Source: UBA1858 sp965227695 (GTDB lineage: Bacteria; Pseudomonadota; Gammaproteobacteria; UBA4575). From it: DNA of 64,000 nucleotides. The notes beneath the pieces were generated by a model, which saw only the letters and a list, made by a program, of their open reading frames with translations, did no database searches and was not told the DNA's origin. Made by a program: the position numbers and the translations under genes. The stretch lies in contig OZ245760.1 of assembly GCA_965227695.1 (NCBI GenBank), positions 1,612,001-1,676,000 on the forward strand. The letters run 5' to 3'. Below, piece by piece: positions 63,789 through 64,000 of this stretch; positions within the stretch are counted from its first letter, which is position 1; each line of letters starts with the position of its first letter.

Positions 63789-63816
63789 AAAAAGCCCCGC
63801 AAGCCGGGGCTTTTTG
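63789..63816 (+). terminator. Rho-independent terminator of the 37-residue gene
   Basis: AAAAGCCCCG pairs with CGGGGCTTTT around a short loop, followed by more T. Because A and T tracts flank the stem, it can work in both directions. Confidence 0.9.
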
Positions 63817-64000
63817 TTTTAAATCAGGCAGGTATCTGAATAAATTTCTAGTCATGGCAATTAGAAATAATTACTTTCGCCCGTAAAAAATACACTGAGA
63901 CTGACCGTAACTCCAATACAGGTATTATTAAATGGGTATTTTCAGTTAGAATGTTTGCCAGAGCACTTTTAACAGAAAAATAAAAAATAGCTTGCAAGCT

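Overview
The window reads as a chromosomal segment of a Gram-negative gammaproteobacterium of moderate to low GC. The evidence is the ExbB-ExbD-MsbA-LpxK-YcaR-KdsB envelope block in the usual gammaproteobacterial order, an FecCD-type heme importer with its own TonB-ExbB-ExbD engine, two exosortase-type (VPxPA-CTERM) proteins, Fur-like and FNR-like operators, and a bacterial AMP/thymidine phosphorylase with a PRPP synthase. The genus cannot be fixed from sequence alone.

Layout. (1) 1-4.6 kb: lipid A/KDO and export genes. (2) 4.7-8.0 kb: a broken Rhs/polymorphic-toxin locus (toxin tail, immunity-like gene, two YD-repeat fragments, a zinc-ribbon membrane protein). Every junction carries a 75-bp palindromic element and/or a 19-bp hairpin, and a REP-associated tyrosine transposase lies between inverted copies of that hairpin. 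(3) 8.0-19.9 kb: a heme and iron region with four Fur-like boxes: azoreductase, DUF2726 protein, HemP-like protein, VPLPA-CTERM protein, TonB-dependent heme receptor, HugZ-like protein, HmuTUV, DUF2470 protein, then a convergent operon for a secreted protein, ExbB, two ExbD (one lacking the essential Asp) and TonB. (4) 19.9-26.3 kb: PRPP synthase and AMP/thymidine phosphorylase, separated by an AT-rich insert of nitroreductase, pyruvyl-transferase and flippase-like genes. (5) 26.3-44.3 kb: DUF1269-like/ZIP/formate-THF ligase, a Tat-exported cysteine protein, an RND efflux operon, a Lon-family protease, and an ABC-FtsX-HlyD exporter. Several of these have FNR-type palindromes upstream. (6) 44.5-56.9 kb: tRNA-Cys, then tRNA-Leu(UAA) carrying a 12-kb genomic island bounded by an exact 59-bp repeat of the tRNA 3' end. 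The island holds an ABC-type AAA ATPase (candidate defence gene), a Dcm/Vsr/MvaI-BcnI-type restriction-modification set with a 19-bp operator-like palindrome, decayed coding sequence, small regulators and a tyrosine integrase. (7) 57-64 kb: intergenic palindromes, a second VPxPA-CTERM protein, a PhoD-like phosphatase interrupted by one amber codon, a pair of secreted proteins of unknown function, and several tiny genes.

How parts work together. The heme region forms a plausible full path: outer-membrane receptor energised by TonB/ExbBD, periplasmic HmuT, permease HmuU with ATPase HmuV, and cytoplasmic heme handling by the HugZ-like and DUF2470 proteins, under Fur-type control. The island's methylase, Vsr and nuclease form a coherent CCWGG- or CCSGG-type system.
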